DNA from: Pithys albifrons albifrons
Taxonomy: Eukaryota; Chordata; Aves; Passeriformes; Thamnophilidae
Length of the DNA: 64,000 bases
Direction of reading: 5' to 3'
NCBI RefSeq assembly: GCF_047495875.1
Contig: NC_092474.1
Location: 14,490,200 to 14,554,199 of the forward strand
This document shows positions 35,439 to 45,345 of the stretch, piece after piece. The notes under the pieces were generated by a model. The model searched no databases. It worked only from the letters and a program-made list of their open reading frames with translations, and had not been told where the DNA came from. How positions within the stretch are numbered: the stretch's first letter is position 1; every line of letters starts with the position of its first letter. The position numbers were made by a program, and so were the translations under genes.

Positions 35439-36354
35439 ATAAAATCCCCAGAAGCAGGGAGGGTGTCACAGGTGAGTTTGTTCCCTACTTATTCTGCTTT
35501 TTGCACTCCAAGTGTATGCTCAGCAAAATAAGGTTCTGGAGGGGGCCCAGCCCAGGCAGGCTGTCTCCCCCTCATCCCAGTGCCAACATGTGTCCTGAGC
35601 TGTGGCAAGAGGCAGCTGGCACAGAGTAGGGCATTTGCATCTTTCATTAGAGCATCACATCTACCTTCCACAACTTTTCTTTGCTAATTGGATACAAGCA
35701 GGTAAAGAGCTCAATAATTCTCTTTTTCACTCATGCCAGCAACTGGCAAATTGCAGGAAAGATGAGCCTGGAGCCAGATGTTAGCCAGGAAATAAATCTG
35801 CCCTTGAGCAAGGGGACTTCCAGCCATTATGTTCAACTCTGAACATACATCAGAATGATGCATGAAATAATGTCATTAGGTCTTTTTCTGGCAATTTTCT
35901 CAGAAAAAAATCAAGGGAGGGGTTGACCACCATCTCAAACATCCCAGGGCTTTTTAGTACAAATAACAAGACTTGCACATTTTCATGTGAACCTTGTGAA
36001 ATGAGCTGTCTCTGGGCCAACTGATTCAGGGCTTCATCCTCCATCTGTTGGAGAATTTCAAAGGGATGTAGGTGCCTAAGGAAGCAGATATATGATGGAG
36101 TTTCTATAAGCTCACAAGCCTCTGTAACCCAGAAAACTGCCTACCAGAGCTGGTGGGGAACAGAACTTCCTCAGTGGTGGAAGTGGGGTTTTTATAATTT
36201 TCTGAGCTCCAAGAACTTCTGTTTGAGGATATGCTCTGCACCCCAGATGATATTTGACTCACAGATGTAACACTTTTCTCTCCAAGAAGACTCAAAGTAG
36301 GAGCTGCAATTCCTTTTGGTTAAACAGAGGTCTCCACATGGTTCATCTGAGTGA
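35439..36354. other. Unique sequence, no gene seen
   Basis: Nothing recognised. Confidence 0.5.
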
Positions 36355-36856
36355 GGGAAAGGATTGGCCCACTCTGCTCTGCACTGGGGCAGTTTTGGGT
36401 GGTGCAATATGAGAGGAACCAAAAGCTGGTGCAGACTGTACAAATGAGGGACATAAGGATGGTGAAGGGTCTGGAGGGGAAGCTGAGGGTGAAGGCACTT
36501 GGCTTGTTCATCTGGAGAAGAGGAGTCAGGTCAGACCTCACTGGGGGCTGCAGCTCCTCCCGAGGGGCAGCTCTGACCTCTGATCCCCGTGACCAGGGAC
36601 AGCACCCAGGGAATGGCTGGAGCTGTGCCAGGGCAGGGTCAGGTTGGATCTCAGGGAAAGGCTTTTCCCCAGAGGCACTGAGCAGGCTCCCCAGGGCAGT
36701 GGGCACAGCCCCAAGGCTGCCAGAGCTCCAGGAGGGTTTGGACAGCGCTCTGAAGGACAGGGTGGAGTTTTTGAGGTGTCTGGGCAGGGCCAGGACTTGG
36801 ACTGGATGATCCCTGTGGGTCCCTTCCCACTCAGGATTCCCATGATTCTGTGATCT
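36355..36856 (+). mobile_element. CR1 LINE fragment (group 2)
   Basis: Sense copy from 'cccactctgctctgcactgg' to 'cccatgattctgtgat'. A short deletion removes the 'gggtggtgg' block between 'ttccccagagg' and 'cactgagcagg'. Confidence 0.95.
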
Positions 36857-37045
36857 ATGTTGATACTCAGGCTGGATTAGCACAGTGTTGACCTTTAGTG
36901 ATGCTGATGAGTAGAGGAACATCATGGCTTGTCTCTGTCAAATGTCCCATCTTCTCCCCAGGCTTGCTGTGCCATGAGAGACCCTGAACCTACTTCAAAA
37001 TGGGGCAAGATGGATGGAGAGGGTTAAACTTGAGAACAGAGGAAT

Positions 37046-37196
37046 TGTGGCAATCTCCATCCTTGGAGACATGACAGCATTGACTGGGCAAGACCTCGAG
37101 CAACCTGAGGTGGCTTTGAAGCTGACCCTGCCCTAAGAGGAGGGTCAGACCAGGCAGCCTCCAGTGGTCTCTTCCAATGTGAATTCTTCTGCTTCT
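37046..37196 (+). mobile_element. CR1 3' end, older group
   Basis: Contains 'gacctcgagcaacctgaggt', 'gctgaccctgccctaagagg' and 'cagcctccagtggtctcttc', matching an older CR1 3' region. The terminal octamers are replaced by 'tgaattcttctgcttctgtg'. Confidence 0.8.
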
Positions 37197-38639
37197 GTGG
37201 AAAGCAAAAAGCATAATTCACAAGGTGTCCATATGCAGCACCAGAGGCAGAGGTCTTGCTGCATTTTTCATAAGAATATCAACCTGCTTATGTGGAGTTG
37301 GGGAAAAAGACCCCCAAAAGCACCAGGAAAAAAGAGAAGCAGGCCCAGAAGTTCCTGCCAGAGCAGGAATGAGCTGATCAAGGCAGGCAGCTCAGAATGT
37401 CATTCCTTTCCTGTTCTTCCACCAGGGCAAAAGGACCATCCACGTAGCTTAACTCTGCACGTCCCTCTGAGCCAGTGTTGGATGTGCTGGCTCCACTCTC
37501 CTTTTCCTTTTGATTGTTCAAATCTCTGGTAATTGCAGAGGCATCTGCTTCCAGCAGAGGATGAACAAACAGCTTTCAAAGCCCCTGTGCTTGGTGCCAG
37601 CAGCAACTGCTGGTCTGACAAGAGATCCCAAGCTCAGCCCTCTGTGCTTTTCTGTTGGAGAAACATTCTTAGGCCTTCCCTCCTTCTCAAGCCCTGGATG
37701 GTGGTGCCAAATCAGGTGTTTGATCCTGGATCAGCTTTTAATATCAAGCTCTTCAGCAACTCAAAAAGCACTTCCCTGGCTTCCTTAGCTGGTGGACCCC
37801 ATCCCTTTCTCCCTTGGACTGAGGCAGTGACAGGGGAACTCAGACCAGTCTTGAGCATCCTGTCCAACTCTACCAAAAGAGACAGAGTCAACCCCCAAAT
37901 TTTATTTCCTTTACTAGCAGAGACCACTAAAGTGTTCTGAGAAAAAAGGCTTTATGTAAAAAATCCTTTTCTGAAAAAATAATTTTGAGCATTAATAATT
38001 TTGAGCATAATTAAGCATTCTCTAAAATGCATATTTTTAAAATATGAGAAGTCTATTTCATTCCACCTTGGTGCCTTCCAACAAAACAACAATTTTTGCC
38101 TATAAACATATTACTTTTAAGGAGAAAATAAGATTTTTGCCAATTTTGTGCAACATTCATGGCAAGATTGATGTAAATACCTGGTGGCAGATGTGAGGAG
38201 CACAGAAATGAGGTCTGGTTTGCAAAGTGGAAACAGAGTTATCACTTCATATTTTTGAAATCAAATGTTTTGTGATATTTATGAGGCAAGTGAGGGCAGG
38301 TGGGTGCAGAGAAGCAGAATCCTGAGGATGGACACTAAGACTGCACCTTTGGGGGCTGCTCTTCTTGGAGGTTTGCACCACGGTGCAGATGGGCTGGGAG
38401 TGCTGTGGGGTGGGTTGGGGTGGGGTCAGTGGGTCAACTCAGGGGCCCAACTTGCTTCTCCAGAAGCAGAACAGTAGCCAGGAGGCATCAACATGAATGT
38501 TCCCAGCAGAGTCAGTTAATTTTAAATAAACTCCCAGGAAACCACCTGGAAACACACACTGGGGCTGATCGAGTGGCTTCAAATGACTGTCAGGCCGTTG
38601 CCAGGACCATTCATGACATGGCTTTGACACATCTCCAGA
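37197..38639. other. Unique sequence, no gene seen
   Basis: Positions 37930-38170 are AT-rich and repeat-free, with 'attaataattttgagc' and 'aatgcatatt'. They are a weak candidate for a conserved element. No exon was recognised. Confidence 0.45.
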
Positions 38640-38965
38640 GGTGGTGACTCCATCACTGCCCTGGGCAGCTGTGCCATGGCTGGACAGACCTTCTGGCAGA
38701 GAAATTTTCCCCAAATATCCAACCCAGCCCTCCCCTGGCACAGCCTGAGGTCATTTCCTCTCCTCCTGTCCCTGTTCCCTGGAGCAGAGTCCCACTCCCG
38801 ACCCCCAGCTCCCTCCTCCTGGCAGGGATTGCAGAGTCAGAAGGTCCCCCCTGAGCCTCCTTTTCTCCAGGCTGAGTTCCACCAGCTCCCTCAGCCCCTC
38901 CTGCTGCTCCAGACCCTTTCCAGCTCCATTCCCTTCTCTGGACACGCTCCAGCCCCTCAATGGGG
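38640..38965 (-). mobile_element. CR1 LINE fragment (group 3 body)
   Basis: Antisense copy with 'ggtggtgactccatcactgc', 'ctcctcctggcagggattgc' and 'ctccttttctccaggctgag'. It shares this segment with 48141-48640 and with the sense copy at 55088. Confidence 0.93.
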
Positions 38966-39062
38966 TGCCTGGGGACATGGTCTAGTGGTGGACCTGGTAG
39001 TGCTGGGTTAATTCTTGATCATCTTTAAAGTCTTCTCCAATCTTAACAATTCTGTGGTCCAG
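38966..39062 (+). mobile_element. CR1 3' end (group 3)
   Basis: Sense tail: 'tggggacatggtctagtggt', 'tcttgatcatctttaaagtc', then 'acaattctgtggtccagtg'. It lies directly against the antisense CR1 on its left. Confidence 0.85.
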
Positions 39063-40018
39063 TGACCCAGGGCTGGCTGTGGACAGGCTGCAAAAGGATC
39101 CCTCCATGCCATGTTGACCCTGTGCCACAAGACCAGTGGTACCATGTGGTTGCTGGGTCTCAAAAATGACCAGAGTCTTGATAATCCCTTCCCACTCTCC
39201 CTGAGGATCTTGACTTTCTTGGGTTGCTACGTTTGAGTCCCTTGTCTGAAGTACTTCCCCTGCTCTCCACACTGCTCTGTGAGGGGGTCTCTGCTGTGGG
39301 GGAGGGTCCAGTGTTACCTGTGGGTCTCTGAGGGTTTCTGTCCTGTGTTATCTGTGCCAAGAGCAGGGTTTGACTCAGAACTGACACACCCTGGGCTACG
39401 GTTGTGCTTTCCAGCAGTTCCCTCTATGCTCTGGTGGGATCACACCCTAGAGATTTGCACTCATCAATTCCATCCTACTGCACATTGTAAGTATTCCCAC
39501 AGACAATATTTGGGCATTTTAAGCCCTCCTGTTTCTGTCTGTACTGTAATTGCTGCTAAGACTTCCTGATAGTCTTGGAAATGAGGAAGAGCTCAAAGAC
39601 GTACAAGTGCTTGTGTTGTGCTGTAAAATAACAAGCCCTTAGACCTCAGCACTCAGTGTGGCTTCAGCTCCTCTGGAAGTGTGTTATTTACAAACACTTT
39701 TGCTGAATTTTTGTGGCCTTTTTGGAGGGCAGGAGGAAGAGGAGGCAGGAGTTGAGAATTATTGGAAAGCATTTTTATCCACAGCCACAACTGCTTCTAG
39801 TCCTGGCCCAGGTGAGACTGTTCCTGAGCTCAGGACCAGCTTTGCTTCTTGACACACCCAAATTACATGTTTTCAGTGTTAGATAAGGAGATTTCTGGAC
39901 TTATCTGCTGCAGTTCTCTGAAATATACCTTAAAAGCCTCCCATAACTAAAAATCAATAAACCCAAAAAACCCCACCCCAAACAAAGATAAAGTGAAAGG
40001 TTTTATTAACTTTCCTTC
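39063..40018. other. Unique sequence, no gene seen
   Basis: No exon recognised. A-rich run near 39955-39985. Confidence 0.5.
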
Positions 40019-40598
40019 TGTTAAGATCTGATTAGTGAGAGATGCCTCTGCCCTAAGTAAGGTGTAAATGAGACCATGTGCTGAAGTCAATAATATGGAT
40101 TTTATTGAACAGCAAATGGGAGATAGAGAGGTAGAAAGAAAAGAGAGAGGTCAAGCAGGTCCTCACCACCCATGGATCCAGCACTATCCCCCTGCTCCCT
40201 CTTCATCCTCAGCTTCTTGGAGGGGAGGGTACCAAAGGCATTCCAAACTTTTCACTCTTGATACATTTTTGCAAACAAAGGAACCAATGCTCATTGGCTT
40301 AAGAGTTCTCTTATTCTCTTGGTTAAATGATTCCCTCACCTCTAGTGCCAGATAGTCCCATGCTTAGTTTTGACTCTTCTTTTAAGTGGTTTCATGTCCT
40401 GAGTCAGTGGGTTGTGGTCAGTGCTCATGATCCTGCCCTGACAGAATTCCCTTTTCCTCCCTCAGAGCTGATTTCAGCATAGTTTTGGTGTTGGCTTTCC
40501 TTGTGGATCCTTTGTGCCCATTCTCAGTGTTTCATTCTTCTCCCCCAGCTTTGTTAACCTCCCTGTAGGTCTGAGATAACACCTGGAGAATTGTCACA
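40019..40598 (-). mobile_element. Probable solo LTR (LTR-F), imperfect boundaries
   Basis: On the minus strand it starts TGTGACAATTCTCC and ends ...gatcttaaca. An AATAAA signal (plus-strand tttatt, 40101-40106) lies about 90 bp before the end, as in an LTR R region. The flanks ccttc (40014-40018) and ccttg (40599-40603) match at 4 of 5 bases. The imperfect duplication and lack of a second copy make the boundaries provisional. Confidence 0.5.
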
Positions 40599-40901
40599 CC
40601 TTGATCTTACCTACAGCCCAAGTTCCAGGTATCCACAGCAGTATTCCAAGGGGCTTCAGTGCTTGTTGGGATTGCATAACTTGGGGTGGGATTTGTGGGA
40701 CCACTGATCTACACAAGAGCAATTGTTTCTTTACACAGGGTGCCACAGTGGGAATTTTTGCCAGCATGCATTGTCTGGGGTTGAGCTGGCAAAATGCCAG
40801 CTGCCCAAGCACACAAGTTACCCTCCAGCTGAGAAAAGGGAGAAGGGGGAAAAAAACCTTCTCAAACCAGGTTTATGCTTAAACTAGCTACATATATTTA
40901 T

Positions 40902-41211
40902 GTGTGTGGCTCAGCTTCGCTGTACGCAGATTTGGGCAGGCCTGTCCCCACGTGGGTGGGCCCTTCCAGCCTGGGCAGTGGATTTTAGGTGAGGCTCAGC
41001 GTGCACAGAACTGGCCCCACCGTTTCAGTCCTGAGGTTCATCTGCCACGGCCGAGCGAGCTTGGACAGTGCCAGTGAAGTTCCTCAGGACTAGAACCTAC
41101 AGCCCCCGGCATTTCCCAGGAGGTCTCCCATCCAAGTACTAATCCGGGGCTGACCCTGCTGAGCTTCCGAGATCTGACGGGATGGGATGGCAGGGAGGCA
41201 TTAACTGCCTA
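40902..41211 (-). mobile_element. 5S rRNA-derived SINE-like retroposon, copy II (full length)
   Basis: This is the best-preserved copy. It is flanked by the 10-bp direct repeat atatatttat (40892-40901 and 41212-41221), which is single in an uninterrupted LTR. In sense it reads 5S-like head with box A and an intact box C (tagtacttggatgggagacc), the 10-bp inverted repeat, then a tail ending gagccacacac. There is no CR1 terminus and no poly(A). It is very close to copy I. Confidence 0.85.
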
Positions 41212-41568
41212 ATATATTTATACAGAAAAGAGAAAATTAAGAGAAAACTACAATATAACACACACTTACACAAGTTATATATAACAAGAAATAACCTCCC
41301 ACTCCCCAGTTAATACAAAGTGCATTACTCTAGATCTATAAGTACTCTAAAAGACCCCTAGCAAGAAACAGAAAGAGTAACAACAAAGTATTTCTACTTC
41401 CCTGAACTCAAACAAAAGGCAAGCAGCGGCAGCAGCAGGAGCAGCAGGGCCTGGCACAGCAAAACAACTCTAGCAGGTCCTGTCTGTACTTCAGGCATGG
41501 TGGAACTGACCAAGCCACTCCCACACACTGGATTTTACACCCTTTGAGAGGATGTAGTATGTGTATGT

Positions 41569-41858
41569 ATGGCCAAACTTCACAAATGAAGATTTGGGCA
41601 GGGCTGTCCCCACGTGGGTGCCCTTCCAGCCTGCGCAGTGGATTTCAGGTGAGGCTCAGCGTGCACAGAACTGGCCCCACCGTTTCAGTCCTGAGGTTCA
41701 TCTGCCACGGCCGAGCGAGCTTGGACAGTGCCAGTGAAGTCCTCAGGACTAGAACCTACAGCCCCCGGCATTTCCCAGGAGGTCTCCCATCCAAGTACTA
41801 ATCCGGGGCTGACCCTGCTGAGCTTCCGAGATCTGACGGGATGGGATGTCAGGGAGGC
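41569..41858 (-). mobile_element. 5S rRNA-derived SINE-like retroposon, copy III (5' trimmed)
   Basis: Same orientation and same host LTR as copy II, about 355 bp away. The 5S head lacks its first about 15 bases (begins at the 'cctccctgacatccc' point). The terminal about 30 bases of the tail are diverged. A gtatg on each side may be a short target duplication. Box A/C and the inverted repeat are preserved. Confidence 0.82.
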
Positions 41859-42003
41859 GTATGGTATGGAATAAAACATTACTGGCTAGAAGAAGTCAGC
41901 TGTTAGCTAGCCCAGCCCAGCTCAAGTCAGCTGACAATTCCAGGCCTAGTCTGAACTTTAAAACCTAAATTTAGGCCCACCTGGCTAAACTCATAACAGC
42001 ATT

Positions 42004-42963
42004 TCCCAGGATGTGCTACCACATCTCACCTCCACCAGGTCCAGAGTCAGTGCCTTCCTGTCGCTCCTGTCCTTATCTCATGGCAAAATCCTTCTGTGGT
42101 CTTAACGGTGTTTGAGACAGGCAGCTGTGCTCTGTAAGTCCTTACACCTTCTCTAAAGAACAGGGGAGCCCAGATCCTTTGGGATGGTCTCTGTGTAGTT
42201 CTGGTACCTCCAGACATGAGCAGCACAAAGCTACAGGTAGAGCAACGCAGCCCAAGGCAAAGCTTTGCAAACCCTTAAGATGCCAATGCTCCTGAATGCT
42301 GCACAGGTCTTGGAATATCAGGTTGATTTGAATCTTGAGAATCAAAATATTCCAGACAGTGAGAAGAAAAAAACTCCAATTCCTCTCCTGGAGCTCCTCC
42401 TAGTTCTGAGTATCCAGCAGGAAAACGCACCCAGCAGGGACTATAATTAGAAAGGAGCATTACAAGAAAAGGAGTGAAAATTGCTCTGTCAGCCTCAGTT
42501 CTGATTCAGCTGAATCTACTTTCTCCATAATATGCTTTGTCAGAAATGCTCCACTGGGTTCCTAATGGCTGTGAAGCCTAATTTTGATAACAACCAGTGC
42601 CTTCCCTGGGAGCTGGGCTGGAATCAGAGATTTCAGGGTTATCTGCAAGAGGAAAATAAACTCCCATTACCTGGGAACTGTCCTGCAATGGAGCAAACCC
42701 CAGCACCAGTGGGGAAATCAAGAGACACTCAATTTTCTTATTTGGATGAAGCCATCACATTCCTCTTCTGTCACCTGGGCTCGTTAAACAGGCACTTTTC
42801 AAAAGTGGAACTCCATCTGTGGCCAAAAATGCACACAGGAAAACTCCTGTTTTTTTGTCTTCTCCTCTGAGAGAAGAATGAAATCTTCCTTGCTTTCTGC
42901 CTCACCCAGAGAATTTCCTGAGGCAAATCTGCATGGATGAGCCACAGGGTCGTGTTCTAATGA
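42004..42963. other. Unique sequence, no gene seen
   Basis: A 112-codon frame (42532-42870) has no recognised family. Nothing else stands out. Confidence 0.5.
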
Positions 42964-42968
42964 GGCAT

Positions 42969-43680
42969 TCTGCTGGTTTTAAAGTAAACTGGCAGGAGAA
43001 GTGAACCCAACACAAAAGAGATTTTAAGTCTGAATTGCAATTTAGTAACAACATTACAATAAATACAATGGCACAAAGAGAAATTGGGTTTAACCCCCAA
43101 CCCCAGCAGTCTAACCCAGCCCCCTGGGGCACAAATACAGGGGGGTTTGGTGGCCCCTGTGCTGAGCCCCACGTGGTTCCTCCGAGTCCAAAGGAAAAGG
43201 AAGGGACAAACCTGTTGGTGCAGATGATGGCACAGTCTGGTGGAGACTGGTGGGCTCCTCCTGGCCAGGGGCTGCTCCTCCTCTGGATCCAAAGAGTGGT
43301 CTTAGATGTCCCCAAAGCCCAAGATTCTCTCCCCTCAGGTTTGGGTGGGAGCCCCCAGTGCCTCCCCCAGGGCAGGGAGTTCCACACTGGGGGATCTGAC
43401 TCTGGCAGTCAGGGGGGATTTTGGAATGGTTGCTGGCCCATGGGCAGAGCTGAGCCCTCAGGTGGGTGTGGAGGTGCCAAGGACTCCCTGCAGGGCAGTT
43501 CTCCCAGCTCCTCTGCCAGGCTTCTTTCCCAGCCAGCTCCCAGCCTGAGGGCTCAGCTGTGCCCTGGGCAGCTGCTGTCAATGGGCCATTGTTAATAGTT
43601 CATGGGAAATGCCATGGAGGGTGTAGAATGCCCAGCTTTGGTCACACCCTCACAGTGGTCTCAGTTGCTGAACCAAGACA
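42969..43680 (-). mobile_element. Solo LTR, family D
   Basis: A 712-bp copy collinear with 21493-22208, including the shared 'ttctcccagctcctctgcca' block. Flanks are ggcat (42964-42968) and gacat (43681-43685), 4 of 5 matching. The terminal TG on the left has mutated to TC. Confidence 0.9.
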
Positions 43681-43685
43681 GACAT

Positions 43686-44699
43686 CAAACAGGATTTGGA
43701 CATTCCATGCAGAAAGTGGCCCTTCCATGGGTGTTCCTCTCATTATGGTTCCAGCTGTGGATCACTGATGTACAACCAGGTCCACATTCTCTGGCCTCTG
43801 CACTATTACCCTGCTTTGCAGATGTTTTATGGCTGGTCACTTCTTTGCACATGTCAGATATTTGGGGCTGTTCCCTGGGTGCTGTGGTTGCCAGCTGGGC
43901 CCTGGCAGCAGCCCTTTGTGATGGCTGGAGCAGTTGTTGAGACAGTTAACTGAGTTAATCTTGTTTCTTTAAGTAAAAATCTCCATATGTGCTGCTCCTG
44001 TTGCACAGGACCCCATTGTTTGCTGTGTTTTGTTCCTCCCATACCTGCAGATGTATTTCACTTAATGAAGACCATCACTGTCTTTACCTCCCAGCATTGT
44101 CCTCCCAGATTTCTGTTGGAGGCTTTGTCAGTGATTGCTTTCTGGCCCCACTGGGAGTGTCTCTGTTGGTTTATGGATTACACATCCGGGCTCTACTTCT
44201 CCGTATTTCCATTACTGTGCCTGTTGCATTCACAGAGTGTGGCTTCTTCCTCCAGCTCTCCAAGAACATCATTACATTCCCATGGGTGGTGCTTAATGAA
44301 AGATTTCACAGCTTAATTTAGTGCCAACAGTATTTGTCTTAAGGTTTTGAAGGTAGCAAGTTCAAATCCAGGAGGAGTTCTATTTTTATTAAAAAATAAC
44401 TCTGGTTTCTTATTCTCTGCATGTCAAATGGATCACAACAGTAGCAGTTAATTATCTTTATCTACACCTCCACTCTTTTTAGCATTATTTAAATTCCTCC
44501 AGTTCGAGATGCAAAACTTAAACTTCATCAGGTGCTTGATCTTTCAGCCCTTATTTATGTGAGAAGTTGAAATCAACATCTCTGGAATTTTTCTGGCAGT
44601 GGGTTTCACTTTCTCTGTGTCTAATCCACTCCTCCATGGGTGCAGCAGTACCAGTGGGGATTTTCACACCCTGCTCTTCACAAATGACACACAGAGTAA
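43686..44699. other. Unique sequence, no gene seen
   Basis: Overlapping 110-codon frames (43987-44321) have no recognised family. Composition is unremarkable. Confidence 0.5.
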
Positions 44700-45345
44700 T
44701 GTCAGTGGCCAGTTGGCCACGAGCCAGCAGTGCCCTGGAGCCAGGAGGGACATCCCTGCCCTGGGGGGCATCAGGCCCAGCATGGCCGGGCCAGGGAGGG
44801 GATTGTCCCACTCTGCTCTGCACTGGGGCAGCCTCACCTGCAATGGGGGGGCAGTTTGGGGGGACACAATGGAAGGGAGAGATTGAGCCATTGCAGAGTG
44901 TCCAAAGGAGGCAATAAAGATGGGGAAGGGTCTGGAGGGGCAGAGTGTGAGGACACTGAGGGTACTTGGTGTGTTCAGCTGGAGAAGAGGAGACTGAGGG
45001 CAGACCTCAGTGCAGGTCCAGCTTCCTCAGGAGGGGCAGAGGAGGGGCAGGCACTGATCTCTGCTCTGCGGGGACCAGGGACAGCACCCAGGGAAGGGCT
45101 GGAGCTGTGTCAGGGCAGGGTCAGGTTGGATCTCAGGGAAAGGTTGTTCCCCCAGAGGATGGTGGGCACTGATCAGGCTCCCCAGGGCAGTGGGCACGGC
45201 CCCAAGGCTGCCAGAGCTCCAGGAGTGTTTGGATGATGCTCTGGGGCACAGGGTGTGACTCTTGGGGGTGGTCCAAGGCCAGCAGTTGGACTCCATGATC
45301 CTTGTGGGTTCCTTTCAGCTGAGCATATTCTGGTATTCTGTGATC
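44700..45345 (+). mobile_element. CR1 LINE fragment (group 2), long copy
   Basis: Sense copy from 'ggagccaggagggacatccc' through 'tgtccaaaggaggcaataaa' to 'atattctggtattctgtgat'. The 168-codon frame across it is LINE 3' sequence and not a host gene. Confidence 0.95.

Larger units (their letters stand above)
40772..41998 (+). mobile_element. Solo LTR (LTR-C, distant relative of family B) with two nested SINE copies
   Basis: The ends are tgtctggggttgagc and ctcataaca. The flanks share gcat (40768-40771 and 41999-42002; a fifth base is ambiguous). The last 130 bp ('ctggctagaagaagtcagct', 'agctcaagtcagctgacaat') are clearly family B-like. Subtracting the two 5S-derived insertions leaves about 625 bp, the family B length. 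A short CAG/CAGCAG run sits at 41422-41449. Confidence 0.85.
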
